In this document: piece by piece, positions 52,944 to 60,941 of the stretch
Position numbering within the stretch: the first letter of the stretch is position 1
How the letters are laid out: every line of letters starts with the position of its first letter
From: Nosema muscidifuracis
Taxonomy: Eukaryota > Microsporidia > Nosematidae
Reading direction: 5' to 3'
Assembly: GCA_028335825.1 (NCBI GenBank)
Contig: JAIOKI010000013.1
Coordinates: 62,001-126,000, forward strand
DNA length: 64,000 nucleotides
Notes under the pieces: model-generated
Database searches by the model: none
What the model was told of the DNA's origin: nothing
What the model saw: only the letters and a program-made list of their open reading frames with translations
Made by a program: the position numbers and the translations under genes

Positions 52944-53168
52944 ATGAAAAGACCAATTAAAATATTAAATGATTCCAAAAAAGATACAATAATAAAAAAT
53001 AGATTATCAGCCAAGAGAAGTGCTGATAATAAGAAACTAGAACTAGAACAATTAAAAAAAGAAAATTATTTTCTAAAGTTACAGAATAAGCTTCTAGTAG
53101 ATAAGATATTAGAAATGAAGAGATACCATTCACACCCTAAACCCTCTGATATAGTTCAACTAGCTTAG
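52944..53168 (+). CDS. Minimal bZIP transcription factor-like protein
   Basis: This is a 74-residue protein with TTACCCCTTAA before the ATG. A basic region (IIKNRLSAKRSADNKK, from about residue 16) is followed by a zipper with exact heptads at Leu37, Leu44, Leu51 and Met58. The distance from the invariant basic-region position to the first leucine is the standard 10 residues, which supports bZIP. The invariant Arg of the N-x7-R motif is Ala here (Asn19, Ala27). That could change DNA contact or mean it acts mainly as a dimer partner. Nothing else is in the protein, so no activation domain is visible. Confidence 0.7.
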   Translation: MKRPIKILNDSKKDTIIKNRLSAKRSADNKKLELEQLKKENYFLKLQNKLLVDKILEMKRYHSHPKPSDIVQLA

Positions 53169-54106
53169 AAAAATATGATCTAAGATATTTTATATGGACA
53201 TTTGCTAAGGAATGTGAGTTTGGAGATTCATCTGATTTTTTGTTTACTAGTATGTTTTATTAATAAATTTGTTATTTATTTGAATTTATAATTTTTTAAT
53301 TATTAATTTTATAATTTATATTTTAATTTATAATTTTGATATATTCAATTTTAATTTAATATTTTTTTCATATTTATAATTTAAATATATTTATATTTAT
53401 TTTTAATTTATTTATATTAAATAATTTATTCATATTTATAAATAAGAATGTTTATTTAAAAAAAAATTATTTTTTTTTATTTATGTCTTAACTCTTATAA
53501 AATTTAAATAAAAATCTGGAATCGTTCTCTTCTATTATTAAATATATTCTACATAAAAATTACTTAAATATTAGCGATAATTTACTTTATTAAAAATGTT
53601 ATACAATTTTAAAATTGCTCTAATAATTATTATTTAATAAAAAATATTCTTTTTCACAGACAGCATTAACAACATTTAATCTTTTTTTTTATAATACAAA
53701 ATTCTTATTCATTTTATTATTATATTTACATTATTATATTTTTATTATAATTCCTTCTTCATTATATAATTAATAAAACTATTTAAATTATATAATTAAT
53801 AAAACTATTTAAGATATTTCTAGTTTAGTCAAATAAACTTTAAATTAATTATTACGTCATATTTATTATGATGATTTATTGTAATATTAAATTAATTATA
53901 AGATAATATTAATATATAAATTATATTAAAAAAAATAGAATATAAATTATATTAAAAATTATAATACATAAATTATATTAAAAAATTATAATATAATATT
54001 AATATATAAACTTAATATACCAATATACAATTAACTCAATATAATATTAATTTACAACTAAATATATTAATTTACAACTAATGTAATATAATTAATTTTA
54101 ATTAAT
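53169..54106. other. AT-rich gene-free stretch
   Basis: No gene. Loose repeats of ATAAATTATATTAAAAATTA-like units occur at about 53900-54080. Confidence 0.5.
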
Positions 54107-55003
54107 CTAATAAAAATTATTTTTAGCATACTCTTTTACATAAGTAGATATAAAATTATATTTTTGTGAGTCATACTTCTTAAAAATATTCTCATAACAA
54201 ACAGGTTGTGCTATTATTCTTACAAGATTATTAAAACATTCTCTTAAATCTTCTCTACTATGTCCTGAATAAATTGTAAATAAATTTTTACAAGTATCTT
54301 GTTGAGTAATCTTCCTTGCTAAATACATAGAAGCTGCTGCTTTTATAGATCCACTGTAAACAGTAAGTTCTTCATAAAGAAGACTAAGTTCTAAAATATA
54401 TTTGGCTACTGTTCTACTCTTCTTCTCATAATTATTAGCTTTAGAACATTTTCTTAAGAAATTTAATGGATTACTGTATAAAATATCATAATCTAAAATA
54501 TGTAACATATATTTCTCTGCCTTTTTAATATCTTCTTGTGTTACTTTATAATCACTTAGTACTACTAAACTATTTAAGGTAGGACAGATTACTTCCTCAA
54601 ACTTACAAGATATCATTAAAGCTGATATTCCTACTAAATATAATTTATTAGAAGGAATCTCTTTTTTTATAAGAAACTTGTCTATTATAAAAACTGTAAG
54701 GAAAAGAGTATCTTGTGATAAATTAAGCTTACTATGTACATTTATTATCCAGTCTACCATCTTAGACCTATCTCTAAAAGATATCTCTTTACTTGTGTAT
54801 GTATAGGATGTATCTATTTCTCTATAGAAACTGTATATTTCAGTTGAGTATTTATTTACCATACAGATCTCTTGTTTATCATTTAGTAATTGGGATTTAT
54901 ATATTATCTCCTCATCAGTAGTAAGAGATGGAAGATTATTTTTGTGTTTGGATATGTTAGTGATATTTTTTAGAGGACCACTTTTTCTTAAGAAATTTGT
55001 CAT
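54107..55003 (-). CDS. B-type (mitotic) cyclin
   Basis: This is a 298-residue protein. I take the ATG ending at 55003 as the start. The cyclin box opens at about 77-95 with RDRSKMVDWIINVHSKL, the MRAILVDW-type motif. It continues with LFLTVFIIDKFL, then ALMISCKFEEVICP with the conserved Lys and Glu that contact the CDK. The mitotic B-type mark FLRKCSK (FLRRxSK consensus) is at about 182-188. A second cyclin fold follows (YILELSLLYEEL, IKAAASMYLARK). No destruction box is obvious in the N-tail, though RKSGPLKN lies near the start. It should activate the mitotic CDK. A shortened start signal (ATCCTCATTTTG) precedes it. Confidence 0.85.
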   Translation of the reverse strand: MTNFLRKSGPLKNITNISKHKNNLPSLTTDEEIIYKSQLLNDKQEICMVNKYSTEIYSFYREIDTSYTYTSKEISFRDRSKMVDWIINVHSKLNLSQDTLFLTVFIIDKFLIKKEIPSNKLYLVGISALMISCKFEEVICPTLNSLVVLSDYKVTQEDIKKAEKYMLHILDYDILYSNPLNFLRKCSKANNYEKKSRTVAKYILELSLLYEELTVYSGSIKAAASMYLARKITQQDTCKNLFTIYSGHSREDLRECFNNLVRIIAQPVCYENIFKKYDSQKYNFISTYVKEYAKNNFY

Positions 55004-55478
55004 CAAAATGAGGATTAATTTTTAAAAAGATTTGTTTATTTTCTTAAATGAAAAAGAGAAAAAGTTTTATAAAGGAAAAAAATAATAGAATTAATTATTT
55101 TAAGGTATCTATGAGTAGATATAAATAGAAAGAAATATTCTTTATGTAATTAATAAAGAGTCTTTATGTAAATAAGAACTATTCATTATGTATTATTAAA
55201 AAATATTTTTTATGTACCTTCCTCAATTAAATGAGTTCTTTATGTAATTAAAAAATATCTTTATGTAAATAAGAACTATTCATTATGTATTATTAAAAAA
55301 TATTCATTATGTATTATTAAAAAATATTCTTAATGTAATTAAAAAAATATTTTTTTATGTACCTCCCTTAATTAAATGATGCCTTTATTTATGCATCATT
55401 AAGAAGATAACTTATTTAATAATTATATAAAATGATCTATAAAAATTATCATTACCTTTTTTTATGTACCTTCCTTAA
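55004..55478. repeat. Spacer of TTTATGTA-based repeats
   Basis: Imperfect units such as TTTATGTAATTAAAAAATAT, AACTATTCATTATGTATTAT and ATGTACCTTCCTTAATTAA recur many times at 55120-55470. Confidence 0.6.
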
Positions 55479-56465
55479 TTAATATATCTCAATAGGATCT
55501 TTATCTTCCTTACTTAAAAATATTTCACATCCCTTCAAATCTTCTTCTATAATTTCCTTAATACGATCTAATACAATCCTTTCACTATTACTGTGTTCTA
55601 AAAGTATTACAGTATTATTATTCATCTTTGAATGAAGAAGAACATGATGACTCATCTCTCCTGTAATTATTATAGAATCCTTATAATTATGATATCTGAA
55701 AGCTGATTCTACTCCAACTACCATATAAGAAGGAATATCTTCTAAAGTATGATTTTTACCAAGTACCATTCTAAGTCTTTTTAAGCCTGTTTTATTTTTA
55801 GATATTTCTAATATTTCACTAATCTTTTTATTGTTCTTTTTAATGTTATTATTAATATTATCATTAATATTATCATTAATATTATCATTAATATTATCAT
55901 TAATATTATCTTCTTTATTGTTCTTTTTAATATTATTATCAAACTCATCTTCTTTATTATTATCATTTATATTATCTTTATTAATATTATTATCATTAAA
56001 CTCATCTTCTTTATTATTATCATTTATATTATCTTTATTAATATTATTATCATTAAACTCATCTTCTTTATTATCAAACTCATCTTCTTTATTATCAAAC
56101 TTATCTTCTTTATTATCAAACTCATCTTCTTTATTATATATTTCATACACAAACTTATTCATAATTGGATCCCATGAAGTATGAGGAGAAAACACATTAA
56201 TATTATTTCTAATAATTTTCATAACTAAATCATCCTTCTTAATCTTCTTTATACCTGTAAAAATAATAGGATGATAACTTATTATATGACCAATATTAAG
56301 TAGAATACATTCATCAAGTACTTTTTCTGTAATATCTATAGTAAGAAGAATTTTAGAAGAATAAGAGCCAGTATCTATAAGTATTCCTACATTATCCCAT
56401 TCAAGTTGGGCTTTATTTAATGGAAGTATCTTATTTATTCTATCAGAGATTTCATTTATATTCAT
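55479..56465 (-). CDS. NIF3: NIF3-like metal-binding protein with repeat insert
   Basis: This is a 328-residue protein with ATCCCTT directly before the ATG. NIF3-family landmarks are QLEWDNVGILIDTG (22-34), IGHIISYHPIIFTGIKK (58-74, the Y-H-P-P form usual in eukaryotic members) and FSPHTSWD (92-99). C-terminal ones are GVESAFRYHN, IITGEMSHHVLLH and LLEHSNSER, which supply further metal ligands. A low-complexity insert of about 104 residues (NKEDEFDN and NDNIN repeats, about 111-214) sits between the two halves, where bacterial and some eukaryotic members carry an extra domain. It rests on tandemly repeated DNA at 55835-56150. The biochemical role of NIF3 proteins is unsettled. Confidence 0.85.
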   Translation of the reverse strand: MNINEISDRINKILPLNKAQLEWDNVGILIDTGSYSSKILLTIDITEKVLDECILLNIGHIISYHPIIFTGIKKIKKDDLVMKIIRNNINVFSPHTSWDPIMNKFVYEIYNKEDEFDNKEDKFDNKEDEFDNKEDEFNDNNINKDNINDNNKEDEFNDNNINKDNINDNNKEDEFDNNIKKNNKEDNINDNINDNINDNINDNINNNIKKNNKKISEILEISKNKTGLKRLRMVLGKNHTLEDIPSYMVVGVESAFRYHNYKDSIIITGEMSHHVLLHSKMNNNTVILLEHSNSERIVLDRIKEIIEEDLKGCEIFLSKEDKDPIEIY

Positions 56466-56504
56466 AAGGGATAAAATATTTAAAAAAATGAAATTGACCC
56501 TTAA
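56466..56504. promoter_or_regulatory. 39-bp divergent start region
   Basis: Between the outward-facing ATGs of NIF3 and the 63-residue membrane protein lie only 39 bases, with a C-run at each edge (AAGGG on the left, read on the other strand, and ACCCTTAA on the right). Both genes must be transcribed from promoters within this sequence or inside each other. Confidence 0.65.
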
Positions 56505-56696
56505 ATGATAAAAATAAGATTATTTTTTTTTCTGGTAGTACTTTTTCAATTGGTGATGAGTATTTTGTATATATTAAATTTAAAATTTAAGATAAATAGA
56601 ATAATCTTGTTTTGGTCTTTGTATCTCTTATATTTCTATTTATATTGGATGATAGTACGAATATTAATTATTTTTATAAGAAAAAATAAAGTTTAA
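56505..56696 (+). CDS. Small two-span membrane protein of 63 residues
   Basis: TGACCCTTAA directly precedes the ATG, a textbook start signal, so I accept the small gene as real. Two hydrophobic segments are seen: about 5-26 (RLFFFLVVLFQLVMSILYIL) and about 34-57 (ILFWSLYLLYFYLYWMIVRI), with short basic ends. Size and topology would suit an accessory subunit of an ER enzyme such as a GPI or dolichol-phosphate-mannose complex, but no sequence motif supports this. Confidence 0.6.
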   Translation: MIKIRLFFFLVVLFQLVMSILYILNLKFKINRIILFWSLYLLYFYLYWMIVRILIIFIRKNKV

Positions 56697-56921
56697 GATT
56701 TTCATGTCTTATTTGATAGTATCATTATAAATATTATTATTATGCATATTCTTATTGTAAATATTTGATAGTATTATTATATTAATTGATAGTATTATTA
56801 TTGCATAAATCTAATATTCTTATTATTCATATTCTTGATAATATCATTAACATATGCCTAATCTACTTATTATAAATCTTCTTAATAATATCATTATAAA
56901 TATATTAATCTTATTATAAAT

Positions 56922-57941
56922 TTAACTAATAATCTTATTTTCAATCATCTTAATTAAATATTCAATATTATTTTTTATACACATTTCTCTTATCATCTTA
57001 TTAAATTTATTATCTTTAAAATATCTTCTTATAAATCCATCATCTAATTTACAAAATAATTTAGTAAGATAAACTATTTGAATATTTTTAGTATATTTAT
57101 AATTAATAAATAAATCAAGTAAATTATAATTAACTATAACTTCTCTAATTCTAAATTCAGATATATGAAAAAGACCTAAAAATAGTCTAAATAAATTAGT
57201 ATCAATTTTTAAATATATAATATATTCTCCAAGATACATAAAAAATAAATTTATGTATTTATTATCTCCACATTTACTTAATATATCAAGTATACACTCA
57301 TTCATTAAATATAAATCATCATTATTTGATCTACTGTAAATACTAAAAAATAAATTTAAATCAATTTTAGTATCAAAATACTTGTTAGTAAAAAAGTATA
57401 AAAGATCTTTGTAATGGTGTACATGTTTTCTAAGAATAATATTTATACGAGGATCTTCATTAATTTCTTCTAGAATCTGGTGTAATGGAATATTTGAAAT
57501 TGGTAATGATAATGAAGATGGATTTGTTGTGTAATAAGAAATAAAAATGTTTTTTGATAATGAAATTGGTTCAGGTGAAAATAAATCTATTCTGGATGAA
57601 TAAATTATATCATCATTTTTTATAGATAATTTGTTGGTATTTATAAACAAACAGTTTATGCATAATAATTTCAAAAAACAATTACAAATATCAACTTTTT
57701 CATCTGAAAATATTTTAGATTTTATATGTTCAATCATAATTTCAAAATCTTTTTGTACACTCTCATCATAAAATTTTAATTTATAAGTCTGATCATATAT
57801 ATTAATTATCAATCTATCTTCTGTATATTTATTAATTATGTTTATTATGATATATTTAGTATAAATAATTTCAAGTACTGCTTCTTGTATTTCGTATAAT
57901 AAATCTGTATCTTCATATTTCAGTACTCTTAATTTATGCAT
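56922..57941 (-). CDS. PP4R3/SMEK-like regulatory subunit of phosphatase 4
   Basis: This is a 339-residue protein with CTCCCCTTAAATT before the ATG. The SMEK/PSY2 core is recognisable in order: LPLPISNIPLHQI-type opening at about 147-158, then the NIILRKHVHHYKDLLYFF helix. LNLFFSIYSRSNNDDLYLMN then matches the L-N-x-x-x-L-F-E-x-x-x-S-x-x-x-x-x-x-V family stretch. FRIREVIVNYNLLDLFI and IVYLTKLFCKLDDGFIRRYF then KDNKFNKM match H-x-x-I-K-x-Y-x-x-x-x-x-x-L and L-R-F-x-R-x-x-x-x-x-x-x-x-F-Y-x-R-Y-x-x-x-x-x-x-F-x-P. Typical PP4R3 proteins are over 700 residues, so this is strongly shortened. Known roles of PP4R3 are DNA-damage recovery and mitosis. Confidence 0.6.
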   Translation of the reverse strand: MHKLRVLKYEDTDLLYEIQEAVLEIIYTKYIIINIINKYTEDRLIINIYDQTYKLKFYDESVQKDFEIMIEHIKSKIFSDEKVDICNCFLKLLCINCLFINTNKLSIKNDDIIYSSRIDLFSPEPISLSKNIFISYYTTNPSSLSLPISNIPLHQILEEINEDPRINIILRKHVHHYKDLLYFFTNKYFDTKIDLNLFFSIYSRSNNDDLYLMNECILDILSKCGDNKYINLFFMYLGEYIIYLKIDTNLFRLFLGLFHISEFRIREVIVNYNLLDLFINYKYTKNIQIVYLTKLFCKLDDGFIRRYFKDNKFNKMIREMCIKNNIEYLIKMIENKIIS

Positions 57942-58288
57942 AATTTAAGGGGAGAAAAAATTATAAAAAAGTATTTTGAAATTAAAATCTATTAATAATT
58001 TATAAAGTTAAATTTCTTTTGTTAAACTAATATAAAATAAATTAATTTCTATCAACAAATTAGTTGTATATTAAATAATTAATAAATTAACTGTATATTA
58101 ACAAATTAAACGTACATTGACATTTTAATATAAATTAACTGTATATTAATAAATAAATATAAATTAAATAATTAATAAATCAACTCTATTAAATAATAAA
58201 TCAACTCTATTAAATAAAAAAACAACTCTCTTTTATATAACATTTAAAAATCAATTAATTAATAAATAAAATCTATAACAATTTATTT
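57942..58288. repeat. AT-rich repeat spacer
   Basis: Loose copies of AACTGTATATTAATAAAT and TAATAAATCAACTCTATTAA units occur at 58050-58230; no gene. Confidence 0.5.
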
Positions 58289-59443
58289 CTAAACATTCCA
58301 TTCATAATCTTTATTAAGTTTATACTCTTCTTCAATTTTATCATACTGAATATTACCACAGAATAAATCTTTAATAATATTTTTAATACATTGAGAAACA
58401 GATAAACTTTTAACATTAGCTAAATGATTTATAAAAGAAACTTCTATACTTAAATTATTTGGTAATTTATCTTCTATTATTTCTACATTATAATAATTTG
58501 ATAATTTTGGAATTCCTATAAAATTTATGACTTCGTACAGACTCGACTTGAGATCAATAATTTTATCTACATTAAGAATACCATTAAGTAAAAGATTGGT
58601 CTTAGAATGTTTAGGAAAAACAAGTCCAGGACAATCTAATAATACTTTATCAGTAGAATATTGAATAGTTTGTATAAATTTAGTCTTTCCTGGTGTTTGA
58701 CTTACTTTAACTTTCTTCTTATTTAATATACCATTAATTGTACTACTCTTTCCTACATTAGGGTACCCTATAAATCCAGCACTCTTAAATTCTAATTTAT
58801 TTAAAAAATCTATTACATTTTTTATATTATTAGTAGCTGAATAATAAATAATTTCAAATCCTTCAATTTCTACTTTAGTACTTGTTAAATCTGCCTTATT
58901 AGAAAGTATAACGTGTTTTTTGTTAGGATACATTTTAAGAATATCCTTATTTATAAAAAAATTAGGATTCCTTGAATCAATAATTTGTACTATAACATCT
59001 GATCTTTCACAAGTTATCCAAAATTGTCTCCAAATTTCAATATTCCTTTCAAAAATAAATTCATAATTTATCTTTTTCCACTCATTAAATACGAGAGATT
59101 CTTTCTTCTTATATTCATCTTTGCTAATATTTTCGTATGGTACTCTTGGTGGAATACTTAGACTCAAATCTATTCCATTAAAATCATCTAAAATTTCTTC
59201 TTCGTCTTCATGTAAATCAATTTCTTTTGAATTAAATATTTTCTTCTTGTTTATCATAAGTAATTCTTGTAATCTATCTGCTCCAGAATATTCTGTTATG
59301 GAATCTTTACAAACTTTATCTTTTATGTTTTTACTTAGATTTAATTTCTTTTCTTTATTGATATTTTTTTCAGTTTTAAATTTTAGCATATCAACACTAC
59401 CAAACCGTTTTTCTATTATAGATTTACCAAATTCAAATTTCAT
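58289..59443 (-). CDS. LSG1: LSG1, circularly permuted GTPase for 60S export
   Basis: This is a 384-residue protein. The GTPase motifs are in permuted order: G4 NKAD (about 182-185), G5-like YSAT (201-204), G1 GYPNVGKSS (226-234), a TPGKTKF G2 region (250-256) and G3 DCPGL (270-274). The N-terminal part has the LSG1-specific stretches SIPPRVPYENISKDEYKKKE and FERNIEIWRQFWITCERSDV, leading into IVQIIDSRNP. This distinguishes it from Nug1/Nog2/Mtg1 relatives. Lsg1 releases the export adaptor Nmd3 from cytoplasmic 60S subunits. Yeast Lsg1 has 640 residues, so the insertion and tail are reduced. A short C-run variant (ATCCATAAAA) precedes the start. Confidence 0.85.
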   Translation of the reverse strand: MKFEFGKSIIEKRFGSVDMLKFKTEKNINKEKKLNLSKNIKDKVCKDSITEYSGADRLQELLMINKKKIFNSKEIDLHEDEEEILDDFNGIDLSLSIPPRVPYENISKDEYKKKESLVFNEWKKINYEFIFERNIEIWRQFWITCERSDVIVQIIDSRNPNFFINKDILKMYPNKKHVILSNKADLTSTKVEIEGFEIIYYSATNNIKNVIDFLNKLEFKSAGFIGYPNVGKSSTINGILNKKKVKVSQTPGKTKFIQTIQYSTDKVLLDCPGLVFPKHSKTNLLLNGILNVDKIIDLKSSLYEVINFIGIPKLSNYYNVEIIEDKLPNNLSIEVSFINHLANVKSLSVSQCIKNIIKDLFCGNIQYDKIEEEYKLNKDYEWNV

Positions 59444-60041
59444 TTTTATGGATAATAAAAATTCAAAAAAAAATACTTAAAAAAAGAAGATGAAAATATT
59501 TCATTTTTATGTAAAAAATACTTATTAATAAGTAGATGAAAATATTTCATTTACTTTAAAAAAGTAAATTCTATGATCAATAAGAAGATGAAAATATTTC
59601 ATTTTTATGTAAAAAGTTAATTCTATGATCAATAAGAAGATGAAAATATTTCATTTTTATGTAAAAAATACTTGCTAATGAGAAGATTGAAATATTTCAT
59701 TTTTATTTAAAAAATAATTGTAAATAAGAAGATGAAAATATTTTATTTACTTTAAAAAATACTTGTTAATAAGAAGATTAAAATATTTTATTTACTTTAA
59801 AAAAGTTAATTCTATGATCAATAAGAAGATATAAATATTTTATCTTTATTTAAAAAGTTAATTCTATGATCAATAAGAAGATATAAATATTTTATCTTTA
59901 TTTAAAAAGTTAATTCTATGATCAATAAGAAGATATAAATATTTCATTTTTATTTAAAAAAATATTTAAAAATAATCATAAAAATTATAGCTGATGTCAA
60001 AAACTTAAACAATAAAAAAAAAGATTTCATTTTTATCCATC
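59444..60041. repeat. Tandem repeat of about 50-60 bp filling a divergent spacer
   Basis: At least eight imperfect units at 59480-59955 share AATAAGAAGATGAAAATATT followed by TCATTTTTATGTAAAAA, several with GTTAATTCTATGATC inserted. Each has a GAAAATATTTC near-palindrome. The spacer lies between the LSG1 and CDK starts, so it probably contains both promoters. Confidence 0.75.
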
Positions 60042-60845
60042 ATGTCTAAATATATAGAAGGACGAAAAATTGGTTCAGGAACATATGGAGATGTTTATGA
60101 AGCAACTGATATAGAAACTAATTGTAAAGTAGCACTTAAAAAAATTAGATTAAATGAGAATGAAGGAATGCCAGGTACAGCTCTTAGAGAGATATCTATA
60201 CTAAAGAAAATTAAACATAATAATATAATTTGTTTATATAAAGTTATTCATACAGATAATTTGTTGACTCTCGTTTTTGAACTTATGGACTACGATCTTA
60301 GAGACTACCTACTAAAAAATGAAGCCAACCCTGTAATTTTAATAAACCAACTTGTTTCTGGTGTATGCTACCTTCACAGACACAAGATCATTCATAGAGA
60401 CTTAAAACCCCAAAATATTCTTGTAAACAGACGTGGAGAACTAAAAATTTGTGATTTTGGATTAGCACGTAGTATGGAAATTAAGGTACCTCCCTATTCA
60501 TGTGAAGTAGTTACTTTATGGTACAGGTCTCCTGAATTATTATACGGATCAACTGATTATTCTTATTATGTTGATATTTGGAGTGTTGGATGTATTATGT
60601 ACGAAATATTTTTACTTGAACCTTTATTCTCAGCTGAAACTAAAATGCAAATGATAGATTTAATTAATAGCACAGTCGGACTTGGTAAAAAACATTTTAA
60701 GAAGATGTTGTGTATGAAGCTAAATGTTCCTGATTTCTTTATTGATATTATTGTTGGGTGTTTGGATATGGATTGTGGATACAGATATACAGCTAATGAT
60801 ATTATAGATGTTTTAGAATATAATTATAATAAAAAAGATAATTAA
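60042..60845 (+). CDS. Cyclin-dependent kinase, Pho85/CDK5-like
   Basis: This is a 267-residue kinase with all core motifs: glycine loop [10 protein letters not shown] (11-20), VALKKI with Lys33, HRDLKPQN (118-125), DFG (138-140) and [11 protein letters not shown] (155-165). The cyclin-binding helix reads PGTALRE (44-50) in place of PSTAIRE. Surrounding sequence ([30 protein letters not shown]) is closest to Pho85/CDK5. Ser153 occupies the activation-loop position (Thr160 in CDK2), as in Pho85. The C-lobe is shorter than usual (about 300 residues is typical). Starts after TTTATCCATC. Possible partners include Pho85-type cyclins; the B-type cyclin at 54107 more likely serves a Cdc28-like kinase. 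Confidence 0.8.
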   Translation: MSKYIEGRKIGSGTYGDVYEATDIETNCKVALKKIRLNENEGMPGTALREISILKKIKHNNIICLYKVIHTDNLLTLVFELMDYDLRDYLLKNEANPVILINQLVSGVCYLHRHKIIHRDLKPQNILVNRRGELKICDFGLARSMEIKVPPYSCEVVTLWYRSPELLYGSTDYSYYVDIWSVGCIMYEIFLLEPLFSAETKMQMIDLINSTVGLGKKHFKKMLCMKLNVPDFFIDIIVGCLDMDCGYRYTANDIIDVLEYNYNKKDN

Positions 60846-60941
60846 AAATTGTACTTTTTATTTTTTTATTTTTTTGTTAAATTAATTTAAATATTTTTAA
60901 TTAACTTTATATAAATGAAAATATATCTTAAGATAAAGGCT

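Noticed and set aside
52944-53168. Frameshifted remnant of a larger bZIP gene
   Set aside because: A strong C-run start signal and exact zipper spacing support an intact small gene.
55831-56184. 117-codon Leu/Ser-rich frame on the plus strand
   Set aside because: It is the complement of the NIF3 low-complexity insert; the repeats keep all frames open.
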